Source: Catenulispora pinistramenti
GTDB lineage: Bacteria; Actinomycetota; Actinomycetes; Streptomycetales; Catenulisporaceae
NCBI RefSeq assembly: GCF_018274385.1
Contig: NZ_JAAFYZ010000070.1
Coordinates: 1-43,129, forward strand
Length of the DNA stretch: 43,129 nucleotides
Reading direction: 5' to 3'
Notes under the pieces: generated by a model
Database searches by the model: none
What the model saw: only the letters and a program-made list of their open reading frames with translations
Told to the model about the DNA's origin: nothing
In this document: one piece after another, positions 33,045 through 41,190 of the stretch
Layout: every line of letters begins with the position of its first letter
How positions within the stretch are numbered: position 1 is the stretch's first letter
Translations under genes and position numbers: made by a program

Positions 33045-34259
33045 ATGGTCCGCGCCGTGACGACGTCAGCGGCGATTCCGAACGAATCGGGCACCGGGGT
33101 GCCTGATGTCCTGGCTCCGGCGGCCCTCGGCCCGGTCCGGCTCCGCAACCGCGTGATCAAGTCCGCGACGTTCGAAGGCGCCACTCCCGAGGCCCTGGTG
33201 ACCGACCGGCTCATCGCCTACCATCGCCGCCCGGCCGCCGGCGGCGTGGGCATGACCACGGTCGCCTACCTCGCGGTGTCCCCGGAGGGCCGCACCGAAC
33301 GCCGCCAGATCCACTGGCGTCCCGAAGCCGTGCCGGGACTGCGCACGCTGACCGACGCCGTCCACGCCGAGGGCGCGGCGGTCGCGGCGCAGATCGGCCA
33401 CGCCGGACCCGTGGCCGACGCGCGCTCGAACCGGGCCACGGCCTTGTCCTGCTCGCCGATGCTGAGCCCGCTCAGCTTCCGGCGTACCCGCGCCGCGACC
33501 GCCGCCGACATCGGGCGGATCACCGCCGACCACGCCCGGGCCGCTCGCCTGGCGATCGAATCAGGGTTCGACAGCGTCGAGATCCACCTCGGCCACAACT
33601 ACTTCGCCAGCGCCTTCCTGTCGCCCCGGCTGAACAAACGCGACGACGAGTACGGCGGCTCGCTCGCCAACCGCGCCAAGGTCGCGCTCGGCCTGGCCCG
33701 CGCGGTGCGGGCCGAGGTCGGCGACCGGATCGCGGTCACCGCGAAGCTGAACATGGAGGACGGCTATCGCGGCGGGCTGCGCATCGAGGACAGTCTTCAG
33801 GTCGCTCAGTGGCTGCAGGAGGACGGCACATTGGACGCCCTGGAACTGACCGCCGGCAGTTCCCTGATGAACCCGATGTATCTGTTCACCGGCGATGCGC
33901 CGGTGCGGGAGTTCGCGGCGCAGTTCCCGCCCTTGCAACGGCTCGGGATCCGCCTGTTCGGTAAGAAGTTTCTGCGTTCCTACCCGTATCAGGACACATA
34001 TCTGATGGAGCGTGCGCAGCGGTTCCGGGCCGAACTCACGATGCCGCTCATCCTGCTCGGCGGCATCACCACGCGGGCCACGATGGACCGGGCCATGGCC
34101 GCCGGTTTCCAGTACGTCGCGATGGGCCGTGCGCTGCTGCGCGAGCCGGACCTGATAAACCGCATCGCGGCGGACGCTGCCACGCCGTCGCTGTGTATTC
34201 ACTGCAACCGTTGCATGCCGACGATATACACCGGGACTCGGTGCCCTGAGATACCTTGA
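33045..34259 (+). CDS. Old Yellow Enzyme-type NADH:flavin oxidoreductase
   Basis: A 404-residue FMN-dependent TIM-barrel oxidoreductase. The typical start LAPAALGPVRLRNRVIKSAT, QIGHAG, the substrate residues in EIHLGHNYFASAFLSPRLNKR, and the FMN-phosphate stretches LLGGITTRATMDRAM and YVAMGRALLREPDL are all present. It ends with CIHCNRCM, resembling the start of the iron-sulfur motif of 2,4-dienoyl-CoA reductases, but the C-terminal NAD(P)/FAD domains are missing, so it is a single-domain enzyme. I start at the ATG at 33045; a GTG at 33057 is also possible. Paired with a steroid-dehydrogenase-like SDR, it may act on an enone or steroid. That pairing is the only functional clue. Confidence 0.87.
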   Translation: MVRAVTTSAAIPNESGTGVPDVLAPAALGPVRLRNRVIKSATFEGATPEALVTDRLIAYHRRPAAGGVGMTTVAYLAVSPEGRTERRQIHWRPEAVPGLRTLTDAVHAEGAAVAAQIGHAGPVADARSNRATALSCSPMLSPLSFRRTRAATAADIGRITADHARAARLAIESGFDSVEIHLGHNYFASAFLSPRLNKRDDEYGGSLANRAKVALGLARAVRAEVGDRIAVTAKLNMEDGYRGGLRIEDSLQVAQWLQEDGTLDALELTAGSSLMNPMYLFTGDAPVREFAAQFPPLQRLGIRLFGKKFLRSYPYQDTYLMERAQRFRAELTMPLILLGGITTRATMDRAMAAGFQYVAMGRALLREPDLINRIAADAATPSLCIHCNRCMPTIYTGTRCPEIP

Positions 34260-34499
34260 CGGCTTCCCGGCCCGGCCGTCCCGGGCGCGTCATCCGATTG
34301 ATCTTTCAACGTGCGGCGGAAGAGCCGCACGATCCCGGCCGGCAGGCACGCTCAGCTTCCCCCGAACGGCGCATGGCGGCTCGCCACCCCCGGCCGCCCG
34401 GGAGCCAGGATGGCGGAGGTGTTCGAACACCAGGCGTCGCCTCGGGTCGGCGGGTTCTCCCGCCGCGACGGCGCTTTCTGATCCCCCGGAGGGGGAGTC
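34260..34499. other. Intergenic gap before the DUF2690-like gene
   Basis: No gene, hairpin or convincing promoter is visible in this 240-base gap. An open frame through it (34256-34624) enters the next gene out of frame and has no domain; I treat it as noise. Confidence 0.4.
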
Positions 34500-34961
34500 A
34501 TGTTCTCTCGTCGAATCGCTTCCCGGATCGGCGTCGGATTCGGTGCCCTCGCGCTGGCGAGCGCCCCGCTGGCCGCCTACGCGGCCGACACGCAGATGCC
34601 GGCCAAGGCCGCCGCCTCCTGTAGCAACCAGGGCTGCAACGGCAAGGATCCGCAGGCCACCGGCTGCTCGCAGACCTACCAGGCCCGCAACATCCGGACC
34701 GCGTCGATCATGAGCAACGGCAAGCAGGTCGGCTGGGTCGAGCTGCGCTGGTCGCCGTACTGCGGCAACAATTGGGCCCGGGTGGTCTCCACCGCCGGCT
34801 CGGCCAACGTGGCCGCGACCGCCACCCGCTCCGACGGCGCCAAGATGTCGGCGTCCGGCAAGGGCACCGTGGTCTGGACCCCGATGATCTTCGGCCGCGA
34901 CCTGTGCGTCTCGGCGACCGGGACCATCAACGGGGCCACCGCGACCACCTCCTGCGGATGA
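34500..34961 (+). CDS. Secreted Cys-rich DUF2690-like protein
   Basis: A 153-residue exported protein. The signal peptide ends near residue 28 (AAYA-AD). The mature part has six cysteines (CSNQGC, ATGC, SPYC, RDLC and the final SCG region), probably three disulfides, and the central stretch VELRWSPYCGNNWARV that I associate with DUF2690. Such proteins are common in Streptomyces and relatives and have no established function. An excellent ribosome site (GGAGGGGGAG) precedes the ATG. It is a single-gene unit closed by the hairpin at 35056-35086. Confidence 0.82.
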   Translation: MFSRRIASRIGVGFGALALASAPLAAYAADTQMPAKAAASCSNQGCNGKDPQATGCSQTYQARNIRTASIMSNGKQVGWVELRWSPYCGNNWARVVSTAGSANVAATATRSDGAKMSASGKGTVVWTPMIFGRDLCVSATGTINGATATTSCG

Positions 34962-35055
34962 CGGCGCGGCCGACCGGGCAGATGATGGAGACGGTACCGG
35001 CCAAGCGGTGTCACTGCGCGTAGCCGGCAGCAGGACCTGTCCCCTCCCAGAAGCG

Positions 35056-35086
35056 GGGCGGGCCGCACGACATTGGCGGCCCGCCC
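35056..35086. terminator. Terminator between the DUF2690-like and HAD genes
   Basis: A perfect 11-bp stem, GGGCGGGCCGC (35056-35066) with GCGGCCCGCCC (35076-35086), closes a 9-base loop. It lies between two convergent genes and can serve both. Confidence 0.7.
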
Positions 35087-35097
35087 GCACTCTTCTG

Positions 35098-35121
35098 GCG
35101 GCAGAGCGGCAGAGCGGCAGA
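35098..35121. repeat. Three tandem copies of GCGGCAGA
   Basis: An 8-bp unit is repeated three times without change, just before the end of the HAD gene. Simple slippage repeat; no role apparent. Confidence 0.7.
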
Positions 35122-35124
35122 GTG

Positions 35125-35799
35125 TCAAACCAGGTCGAGCAGCTCCGTCAGGGAACTGATCGCCGGCACGCCGGCCTCGTTCGGCGCCGCATCGCCGTCC
35201 CGCAGCATCGCGCGCCCCTGATATCCCAGCGCGACGGCGGCCGCGACCAGTTCCGGGGAGTCGTCCACGAACAGGCAGTCGCCCGGGGCCAGGCCGAGGG
35301 CTTCGCTGGCGTGGTGGTACATCCTCGGGTCCGGCTTCTGACAGCCCAGCACCGCCGAGATCGCGTAGGCGTCGAAGAAGCCGCCCAGGCCCAGGGCGTC
35401 GTGCAGATCGGGCAGGGTCGGCCAGGCGTCGGAGACGACGGCCATCGGCACGCCGCGGGCACGCAGCGCCGTCAGCGTCGGGATCACGTCGGGGAACGTT
35501 TCCAGGACGGCGGTCGGCGGGATGTCGCGAACCAGCGCGGCCAGCAGTTCCGGCGACGCCTCGACGCCGATGTGCTCCAGCATCGCGCGGTGGTAACCGT
35601 TGAGTTCCGGGGTGGTGGTCGCGGCGGCCATGACGCGGTCGCCTTCGCGGACCGCCTCGGCCAGATCCTCGTCGGTCACGTGCCGAACGTGTGCTTTCAC
35701 CGTCGCCTCGAAGTCGGCACGGGGATTCCAGCGGCCGCCGATGGGCCGCATCAGGACGCCGCCGGAGTCGAGCAGAAGCGCTTTGGGAGTCTGAGTCAC
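35125..35799 (-). CDS. HAD-family hydrolase coupled to the NHEJ operon
   Basis: A 224-residue haloacid-dehalogenase-type hydrolase (subfamily IA). Motif I is LLLDSGGVL with nucleophile D11; the second Asp of the usual DxD is Gly, as in some HAD proteins written DxGG or DxGN. Motif II is VVSDAW, the motif III lysine is in GCQKPDPRMY, and motif IV is LFVDDSPELV. Members remove phosphate from small molecules. The start is a GTG that overlaps the stop of the LigD polymerase gene by 4 bases, so it is translationally coupled to DNA end-joining genes. A role in cleaning DNA ends or phosphoglycolate is possible but is inferred only from this position. Confidence 0.82.
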   Translation of the reverse strand: MTQTPKALLLDSGGVLMRPIGGRWNPRADFEATVKAHVRHVTDEDLAEAVREGDRVMAAATTTPELNGYHRAMLEHIGVEASPELLAALVRDIPPTAVLETFPDVIPTLTALRARGVPMAVVSDAWPTLPDLHDALGLGGFFDAYAISAVLGCQKPDPRMYHHASEALGLAPGDCLFVDDSPELVAAAVALGYQGRAMLRDGDAAPNEAGVPAISSLTELLDLV

Positions 35800-36674
35800 A
35801 GCCCTGATAGTAGATCGCCGTACCGCGCGACCTGCTCCAAAGCCCGCGCCGGCGGGAACCGCAGATCCTCAGGCTGCTTCGCCGCCGCCAACTGCTCCCA
35901 CGTCACCGGGGCCGACACCGCCGGCTGCGGTGTGGCGCGCAGCGAGTACGGCGCGATCGTGGTCTTGGCGTGGGTGTTCTGCGACCAGTCCACGAACACC
36001 TTCCCGGGCCGCTCGGCCTTGGCCATGCTCGACACCACCAGATCGCGGTGCGTGCCCTCCAACGCCCGGGCGATGGTGTGCGCGAGTTCGCGGGCCTGCT
36101 CGCCCGGGACGTCGGTCAGCGGCGCGTACAGGTGCAGCCCCTTGGCGCCGGAGGTCTTCGCGGACAGCTCCAAACCGTGCGCGGACAACAGATCGCGGGC
36201 GGCCAGCGCGACCCGGACGCAGTCCACGACCGTGGCCGGCGCCCCCGGATCCAGGTCCAGCACCAGCAGATCGTGGTGCGCCTGGTCGGACACCCGCCAC
36301 TGCGGGACGTGGAACTCGATCGCCGCCAGGTTCGCCGCCCACATCAGCGAGGCCAGGCCGTCGATCAGGACGTACTGGACCTTCTTGCCGGAGCTGCTGG
36401 CCGCGATGTCCGCGGTGCGGACCCAGGACGGCCGGTGCGCGGGCGCGTGCTTGGCGAAGAACCCTGAGGCGTCCACGCCGTCCGGGTAGCGGATGAACGT
36501 CACCGGCCGGTCGGTCAGGTGCGGCAGCATCACCGGCGCGATCCGGGCGTAGTAGTCGAGGATCTCGCCCTTGGTGAAGCCGGCTTCGGGATAGAGGACC
36601 TTGTCGAGGTTGCTCAGCTTCACCGCCCGGCCCTCGATCTCAATGGTCTGCGACGCCTGCCCCTCAGGACTCAC
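35796..36674 (-). CDS. ligD: NHEJ polymerase/primase (LigD polymerase domain, stand-alone)
   Basis: A 292-residue protein equivalent to the polymerase domain of LigD. It adds nucleotides to broken ends and fills gaps during non-homologous end joining. The start AVKLSNLDKVLYPEAGFTKGEILDYYARIAPVMLPHL is diagnostic, the metal-binding pair is D140 and D142 (VLDLDPG), and the third acidic residue lies in FVDWSQN. In many bacteria this domain is fused to the ligase; here it is separate. Its GTG start lies inside the ligase gene (11-base overlap). The symbol applies to the domain; some annotators would number it as a LigD homologue. Confidence 0.9.
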   Translation of the reverse strand: MSPEGQASQTIEIEGRAVKLSNLDKVLYPEAGFTKGEILDYYARIAPVMLPHLTDRPVTFIRYPDGVDASGFFAKHAPAHRPSWVRTADIAASSSGKKVQYVLIDGLASLMWAANLAAIEFHVPQWRVSDQAHHDLLVLDLDPGAPATVVDCVRVALAARDLLSAHGLELSAKTSGAKGLHLYAPLTDVPGEQARELAHTIARALEGTHRDLVVSSMAKAERPGKVFVDWSQNTHAKTTIAPYSLRATPQPAVSAPVTWEQLAAAKQPEDLRFPPARALEQVARYGDLLSGL

Positions 36675-38241
36675 GGACCACCTCCGCGGCGTCCTTGTCG
36701 GGCCGGATCCCCTTGAAGACGGGGTGTCGCAGCCGGCCCTTCGACGTCCACTCGCCGAACGTCACCTCGGCCACCACCACCGGCTCGACCCAGGTGGCCA
36801 CCCGCGCGTCGACGACGTCCACGGCCGTCGCGAACGGGCTGTCCGGCACCGCCAGTTCCGCCAACGCCTCCAGCAGGACCCGGCGATCGTGTTCGGTGAA
36901 GCCGCTGCCCACCTTGCCGACGTAGCGCAGCCGGCCGGCGTCGTCCGGCACTCCTAGCAGCAGCGCGCCGATCTGTGTTTGTCGACCGATCTGTGTTTGT
37001 TGTTGGTATCCCCGGGTGCGGCGACCGGCGGCGTCCTGACTCTTCAGCGGGGTGAAGCCGCCGATGACCGCGGACTGCGAGTCGGTCAGCTTGATCTTGC
37101 GCCACGCCGGCGAGCGCGTCCCGGGCTGGTAGGAGGAGTCCAGGCGCTTGGCCACCACGCCTTCCAGCCCGGCGGCGCGCGCCGCGGCGAGCACGTCGGC
37201 GACCGGGGTGTCGGGGAACGTCGGCGGGGTCTGCCAGTGCGGTCCGGACAGTTCCAGGGACTCCAGGAGCTCGCGGCGGTCTTTGTAGGGGAGGTCCAGG
37301 GTGGAGCGGCCGTCCAGATGGAGCAGGTCGAAGATCAAGTAAGAGGCCGGATTCGTCCGGGACAGCCGGACCGCTTCCGATCCGCGGGTGCCGAAACGGG
37401 TCTGGAGCGCGCCGAAGCTGACCTTGCCGGCGTCGTCCAGGGCGATGATCTCGCCGTCGAGCAGGAGGTGTGCGCTGCTGACCGTCTTGGCCAGGGCCTT
37501 GATCTCGGGGTAGGTGTCGGTGAGGTCGTTGCCGTTGCGGGAGCGCAGCCTGGCCCGGCCGCCCTCGATGCGGCACAGGGCCCTGATCCCGTCCCACTTG
37601 AACTCGGTGGCCCAGCCGGTGCCGGCACCGATACCGGCTGGGCCACCGATGCCGGTGCCGGTGCCGGTGCCGGTCGGGGCGGTGCCGGGGATCGCGAGCA
37701 TCGGCCGCAGGTCGTCAGGGACGGCTGCGAAGTCAGAGTCCTGACCCTTCTCGCGGTGGATCATCCAGTCCGCGCCGCCGGTGCGGAACAGGGTGTAGCG
37801 ACCGGAAAGGCGTTCGCCCGCCAGTTCGACTTTGACCTCGTCGTCGGTCCATTTCTCCGGGGTGTAGGTGCCGCGGTCATAGGTGGCGACGGTTCCCGCG
37901 CCGTATTCGCCGGCCGGGATGCGTCCGGTGAAGTCGGCGTATTCGACCGGATGGTCCTCGGTGCGCACGGCGCGGTGATTGCGCCTGGGATCGGTGGGGA
38001 CGCCTTTGGGCAGCGCCCAGGAGACCAGGACGCCGTCGTGTTCCAGGCGGAAGTCCCAGTGCAGGGCGGTGGCGCGGTGTTCCTGGACCACGAAGATCGG
38101 CTGGCGGTTCTTTCCGCTTCGCGCGCGCTTGCCCGGCGCCGCCCGGGGAACCGGCTCGGGGGTGCGTGCCGCGTCGCGCTTGGCGCGGTACTCGCGCAGC
38201 CGGTCTCCCGGCACCGGGGGAGGAGGCGCGGCGGGGGGCAC
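36664..38241 (-). CDS. ligD: ATP-dependent DNA ligase with 3'-phosphoesterase domain (LigD-type)
   Basis: A 525-residue fusion. The N-terminal phosphoesterase domain (about 45-165) has FVVQEHRATALHWDFRLEHDG and the metal-binding His and Asp residues, and processes 3' ends. The ligase core carries the adenylated lysine K215 in TEFKWDGIRA, with LLLDGEIIALD and VAKRLDSSYQPG further on, and a C-terminal OB fold. Between the domains is a Gly/Thr repeat (189-209, GTGTGTGIGG and more), and in the OB fold a Gln/Thr repeat with two copies of QTQIG that comes from a DNA duplication at 36969-37000. The start is a GTG at 38241, 64 bases from the divergent Ku gene. It seals double-strand breaks bridged by Ku. 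Confidence 0.9.
   Translation of the reverse strand: MPPAAPPPPVPGDRLREYRAKRDAARTPEPVPRAAPGKRARSGKNRQPIFVVQEHRATALHWDFRLEHDGVLVSWALPKGVPTDPRRNHRAVRTEDHPVEYADFTGRIPAGEYGAGTVATYDRGTYTPEKWTDDEVKVELAGERLSGRYTLFRTGGADWMIHREKGQDSDFAAVPDDLRPMLAIPGTAPTGTGTGTGIGGPAGIGAGTGWATEFKWDGIRALCRIEGGRARLRSRNGNDLTDTYPEIKALAKTVSSAHLLLDGEIIALDDAGKVSFGALQTRFGTRGSEAVRLSRTNPASYLIFDLLHLDGRSTLDLPYKDRRELLESLELSGPHWQTPPTFPDTPVADVLAAARAAGLEGVVAKRLDSSYQPGTRSPAWRKIKLTDSQSAVIGGFTPLKSQDAAGRRTRGYQQQTQIGRQTQIGALLLGVPDDAGRLRYVGKVGSGFTEHDRRVLLEALAELAVPDSPFATAVDVVDARVATWVEPVVVAEVTFGEWTSKGRLRHPVFKGIRPDKDAAEVVRES
36969..37000. repeat. Direct repeat CGATCTGTGTTTGT within ligD
   Basis: The 14-bp sequence occurs at 36969-36982 and 36987-37000, within the OB-fold part of the ligase. 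It is A/T-richer than its surroundings and encodes QTQIG twice. It keeps the reading frame. Confidence 0.7.
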
Positions 38242-38305
38242 CGTTCCATGACATCCCGGGCCCGGCCGGGGTGCGAGTCCGGATGATCCGAATTAGCGTC
38301 GGGGC

Positions 38306-39274
38306 ATGCGGGCGATCTGGAGCGGCGTCATCTCCTTCGGCATGGTGACGGTGCCGGTGAAGATGTTCGGCGCGACCGAGGAGAAGCGGGTCGCGTTCCA
38401 CCAGGTGCACGCCGCCGACGGCGGCCGGGTGCGGCAGAAGCGGGTCTGCGAACTGGACGGCGCCGAGGTGCCGACGGCCGACATCGCCAAGGGGTACCAG
38501 CTGCCGGACGGGGACGTGGTGGTGCTCACCGCCACGGACTTCGAAGGGCTGCCGGAGGCGATCGCGAAGACCATCTCGGTCGAGGCGTTCGTGCCGGAGG
38601 AGCAGATCGACCCGATCATGTATTCGAAGTCGTACTACCTGGCGCCGGACAAACTGGGCGTGCGCCCCTACGCGCTGCTGCGCGACGCGATGGCCGCCTC
38701 CGGGCGGGTGGCGGTGGTGCGGTTCGCGATGCGGGAGCGGGAGAGCCTGGCCGCGCTGCGGGTGCGCGACGACGTGCTCACGCTGGAGACCATGCTGTGG
38801 GCCGACGAGATCCGCAAGCCCGACTTCGACTTCCTGGACTCCAAGGTCGAGCCGAAGACCGCCGAGCTGAAGATGGCCGAACTGCTGATCGACTCGCTCA
38901 GCGCCGACTTCAACCCCGAGGACTACCACGACAACTACCGCGAGGCGCTGGAGGAGATCATCGAGGCGAAGGTCGCCGGCCGCGAGGTGGTGACCCCGCC
39001 GGCGCCGGCCGAGGGCGGGGCGCAGGTGATCGATCTGATGGCGGCGCTGAAGGCGAGTGTGGAGGCGGCGAAGAAGACGCGCGGGGCGGGGGAGGAGAAG
39101 GCTGAGAAGCCGGCGGCGAAGAAGAGCACTGCGAAGAAGACAGCTGCGAAGAAGGCCGCGACACCCGCGCGCGCGGCGAAGGGGGCGCGAGGCGAGACGA
39201 AGACCACGGATCTGCACAAGCCCGCGCGTAAGAAGCCCGCTACCAAGTCGACGTCTACCCGCCGCAGCGCCTGA
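38306..39274 (+). CDS. ku: Ku protein for non-homologous end joining
   Basis: A 322-residue bacterial Ku. The ring-forming core starts at once (MRAIWSGVISFGMVTVPVKMF) and runs to about residue 235, with VCELDGAEV, IDPIMYSKSYYLAPD and FNPEDYHDNYREALEEII. Ku homodimers thread onto DNA ends and recruit LigD. The C-terminal tail (about 255-322) is a Lys/Ala repeat (AAKKSTAKKTAAKKAAT and similar), as in other actinobacterial Ku proteins, where such tails increase DNA binding and threading. It is divergent from the ligD-type operon with 64 bases between starts, so both directions share a control region. Confidence 0.94.
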   Translation: MRAIWSGVISFGMVTVPVKMFGATEEKRVAFHQVHAADGGRVRQKRVCELDGAEVPTADIAKGYQLPDGDVVVLTATDFEGLPEAIAKTISVEAFVPEEQIDPIMYSKSYYLAPDKLGVRPYALLRDAMAASGRVAVVRFAMRERESLAALRVRDDVLTLETMLWADEIRKPDFDFLDSKVEPKTAELKMAELLIDSLSADFNPEDYHDNYREALEEIIEAKVAGREVVTPPAPAEGGAQVIDLMAALKASVEAAKKTRGAGEEKAEKPAAKKSTAKKTAAKKAATPARAAKGARGETKTTDLHKPARKKPATKSTSTRRSA

Positions 39275-39278
39275 GCCG

Positions 39279-39416
39279 CTCTTGGTCTCAGAGCGTGAGC
39301 GGAGCTCTTGCCTCAGAGTGCGAGGCGGGCTCTTGCTTCAGAGTGCGAGGCGGGCTCTTGCTTCAGAGCGCAGGCGGCCTCTTTGCTTCAGAGTCTGCTT
39401 CAGAGCGCGAGCCGGG
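39279..39416. repeat. Tandem 25-bp repeats downstream of ku
   Basis: Five to six copies of a unit like GCTCTTGCTTCAGAGTGCGAGG follow the ku stop codon. Copies at 39304 and 39329 differ by a single base; those at 39279, 39354 and 39378 are more diverged, and the last is broken. Each unit holds CTCT and AGAG, able to form a small hairpin. The array has no spacer diversity, so it is not CRISPR. It fills most of the gap between ku and the next gene. Confidence 0.75.
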
Positions 39417-39520
39417 CCGCATCTCGGTGATGGCTTCGTCATCCGCTTCGGGGGCGGTACTCGGGTCGGGTCGAAAGGTGTGAACCGCATTAGGGCACGA
39501 CCATCAGCCGCCCGATGCTC

Positions 39521-40204
39521 TCATCCGGCGTGGGCGATCACCAGCGCGACCGCGGCGTCGAGGCCGCCGGGGACGGCGTTGGAGCCGGCGTTGGAGTCGG
39601 CGGCGCGCGCGGCGCGGGCCGCCGCCACGACACCGCCGTCCAGGACGACCGCGGCCGGCCGGTGGGCGAGCAGCGCCGACAGCACCTCCTGGGCCGGCGG
39701 TGCCAGCTCGGAGCCGCCCAGCGCGAGCTCGGCGAGGATCAGGGCCGACATGGTCCAGTCCAGGCCCGGCGGACCCTGGCGGGTGTTCACCCAGTCGATG
39801 ACGACCGGGCCTTCGGACGTATGGATCACGTTCAGGGGATGCAGGTCGAGGTGCAGGATGGCCGTCCCGGGTTCCCCCGCCGCGCCATCGGGGAGCGGAA
39901 CGGCGTGCAGCCTGGCGAGAAGGTCGGCCAGGATCATCCCGACCTCGGCGGTGCCGACCTCCCCGGCCTGTGCCGCGTCCATCAACGTCGGCCCGGTCAC
40001 CCGCCGCATCACCAGGTCGGTGGACGCCTCGTCGCCGGCGGGGCGGATCTCGGGCACCGGGTAGCCGTGGGGGTGCAGGTGGGCCATGACCGCGGCTTCC
40101 CGCGACTGGGAGCGGCCGTCGCGGTTGCGGCGCAGGACCCAGGAACCGTCGAGCGCGTAGACGTCCGCGTCGCGTCCGGAACCGATGAGTTCGCCGATCA
40201 TCAC
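39521..40204 (-). CDS. Aminoglycoside phosphotransferase-like kinase
   Basis: A 227-residue protein of the APH/choline-kinase fold. The catalytic loop is HLDLHPLNVI with D120 and N125, and the metal-binding Asp is D137 in VVIDWVN. The N-lobe is short (IGSGRDADVYALDGSWVLRR). The family phosphorylates small molecules such as aminoglycosides, macrolides, choline or sugars; nothing here indicates the substrate, and resistance should not be assumed. The start may be the GTG at 40204 or the ATG directly after it (40201). TACCGT lies 6 bases ahead of the GTG, so a leaderless mRNA is plausible. The C-terminal 30 residues are Ala/Ser/Asn-rich. Confidence 0.78.
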   Translation of the reverse strand: MMIGELIGSGRDADVYALDGSWVLRRNRDGRSQSREAAVMAHLHPHGYPVPEIRPAGDEASTDLVMRRVTGPTLMDAAQAGEVGTAEVGMILADLLARLHAVPLPDGAAGEPGTAILHLDLHPLNVIHTSEGPVVIDWVNTRQGPPGLDWTMSALILAELALGGSELAPPAQEVLSALLAHRPAAVVLDGGVVAAARAARAADSNAGSNAVPGGLDAAVALVIAHAG

Positions 40205-40230
40205 GGACCAACGGTAGCGGCCGGGCGGGG

Positions 40231-40288
40231 GCTGAGGCTCCCCGCCGGCGCGGCGACGAGACCGCCGGCGACCGAGGCCGGCCTCAGC
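40231..40288. terminator. Possible nested hairpin after the 40284-41003 gene
   Basis: GCTGAGGC (40231-40238) pairs with GCCTCAGC (40281-40288), enclosing two copies of the palindrome CGCCGGCG (40243-40250, 40263-40270). It overlaps the last codons of the minus-strand gene and could end its transcript. The loop is long, so this is uncertain. Confidence 0.35.
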
Positions 40289-41003
40289 TCCAGTCGAAAG
40301 TCAGCAGCGCGAGCCGCTCGACAGGCTCGAAGAACAGCAGAATCGAGTCGGCGCCGCTACGCCGGTAGTGCCAGCCCGGCACCGAGGCCACGAATCGGAA
40401 CGGATTCCCGGCGGGGCTCACGGGCCACGCGATCTGGTCGTCGTGCCCGATGTCGAACAGATCGGGCTGAACCCAATTGCCGTGCGCATCCGCCTCGCCG
40501 CCGAGCTGCTCCAGGAAGGCCACGGCATCAGCCCCGTCGAACAGCGGAGAGCCGTCCTCGCTGCGCATAAGAAGAATGCCCTCACGCCGGAAGGCGTCCC
40601 GGTGCGCCAGGTAACTGCGCCCCTCGGACTCGCAGTGCTCGTGGAGCTGCGCACGGAACTCAGGCCAGGGATCGGGCAGTTCCTCGGGGGTCGTCGCCCG
40701 CGCGAAGTAGCGCCAGTCACCGAGCAGCCGGTAGCGGTCGCCCTCCATCGAGAACCCGAGCCAGTTGGATTTCTGCAACGGCGAGTGGAAGGCTTCCGTG
40801 TGGTCGCCGAGGTAGCCCTCAGCCGGCTCCAACGGACTGACCAGATGAATCCACCCACGCCAGGCCGGGTCCACCCCGGCGAGATCGATCGAGACCAACG
40901 GGTGCAAGTGCTTCGCCAGCCCGGCCTGGTCGGCGACGAACACCTCCGCGGGCTCGGGGTAGACCCGCAACCCCGCCCCGGCAGCCATGACGTCTTCCTG
41001 CAT
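40284..41003 (-). CDS. Hypothetical soluble protein
   Basis: A 239-residue protein I do not recognise. It has no signal peptide and no membrane segment. Aromatic and acidic residues are frequent, with stretches such as SNWLGFSMEGDRYRLLGDWRYFARA and NPFRFVASVPGWHYRRSGADSILLFFEP. The last part looks like an all-beta domain. I start at the ATG at 41003, because GGAGG lies 7 bases before it; an ATG-equivalent 24 codons upstream (41075) would add a basic stretch without a ribosome site. A role in toxin immunity or a DUF1963-like fold is conceivable, but I have no motif to support it. Confidence 0.7.
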   Translation of the reverse strand: MQEDVMAAGAGLRVYPEPAEVFVADQAGLAKHLHPLVSIDLAGVDPAWRGWIHLVSPLEPAEGYLGDHTEAFHSPLQKSNWLGFSMEGDRYRLLGDWRYFARATTPEELPDPWPEFRAQLHEHCESEGRSYLAHRDAFRREGILLMRSEDGSPLFDGADAVAFLEQLGGEADAHGNWVQPDLFDIGHDDQIAWPVSPAGNPFRFVASVPGWHYRRSGADSILLFFEPVERLALLTFDWS

Positions 41004-41125
41004 CGTGAACCTCCATCGCGGCCCCGGTATTCGGCCGAGGCCGCCGGGTATGTAGATCGATCGAGGGACAGTCAACCTTCCCCATCGGACACTCTGGTAG
41101 CCGCCAACTTAAGCGGCAGTGCGAC

Positions 41126-41141
41126 GTGACTTGATAGTCAC
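41126..41141. promoter_or_regulatory. Inverted repeat, candidate operator 1
   Basis: GTGACTTGATAGTCAC is a perfect dyad: GTGACT and AGTCAC around TGAT. It lies in the 251-base gap between two divergent genes. Together with the dyad at 41191 it shares the TGAC...GTCA core. Confidence 0.5.
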
Positions 41142-41190
41142 TCCGCCGCTCGGCACGGAGATCGCGAGCCTGCTCCTGGCCGCGTGCCTC

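Noticed and set aside
34256-34624. Plus-strand frame of 122 codons after the Old Yellow Enzyme gene
   Set aside because: It overlaps the DUF2690-like gene out of frame and shows no domain; the strong ribosome site belongs to the start at 34500.
39279-39416. Possible CRISPR array after ku
   Set aside because: The 25-bp units are directly adjacent, with no spacers, and no cas gene is present.
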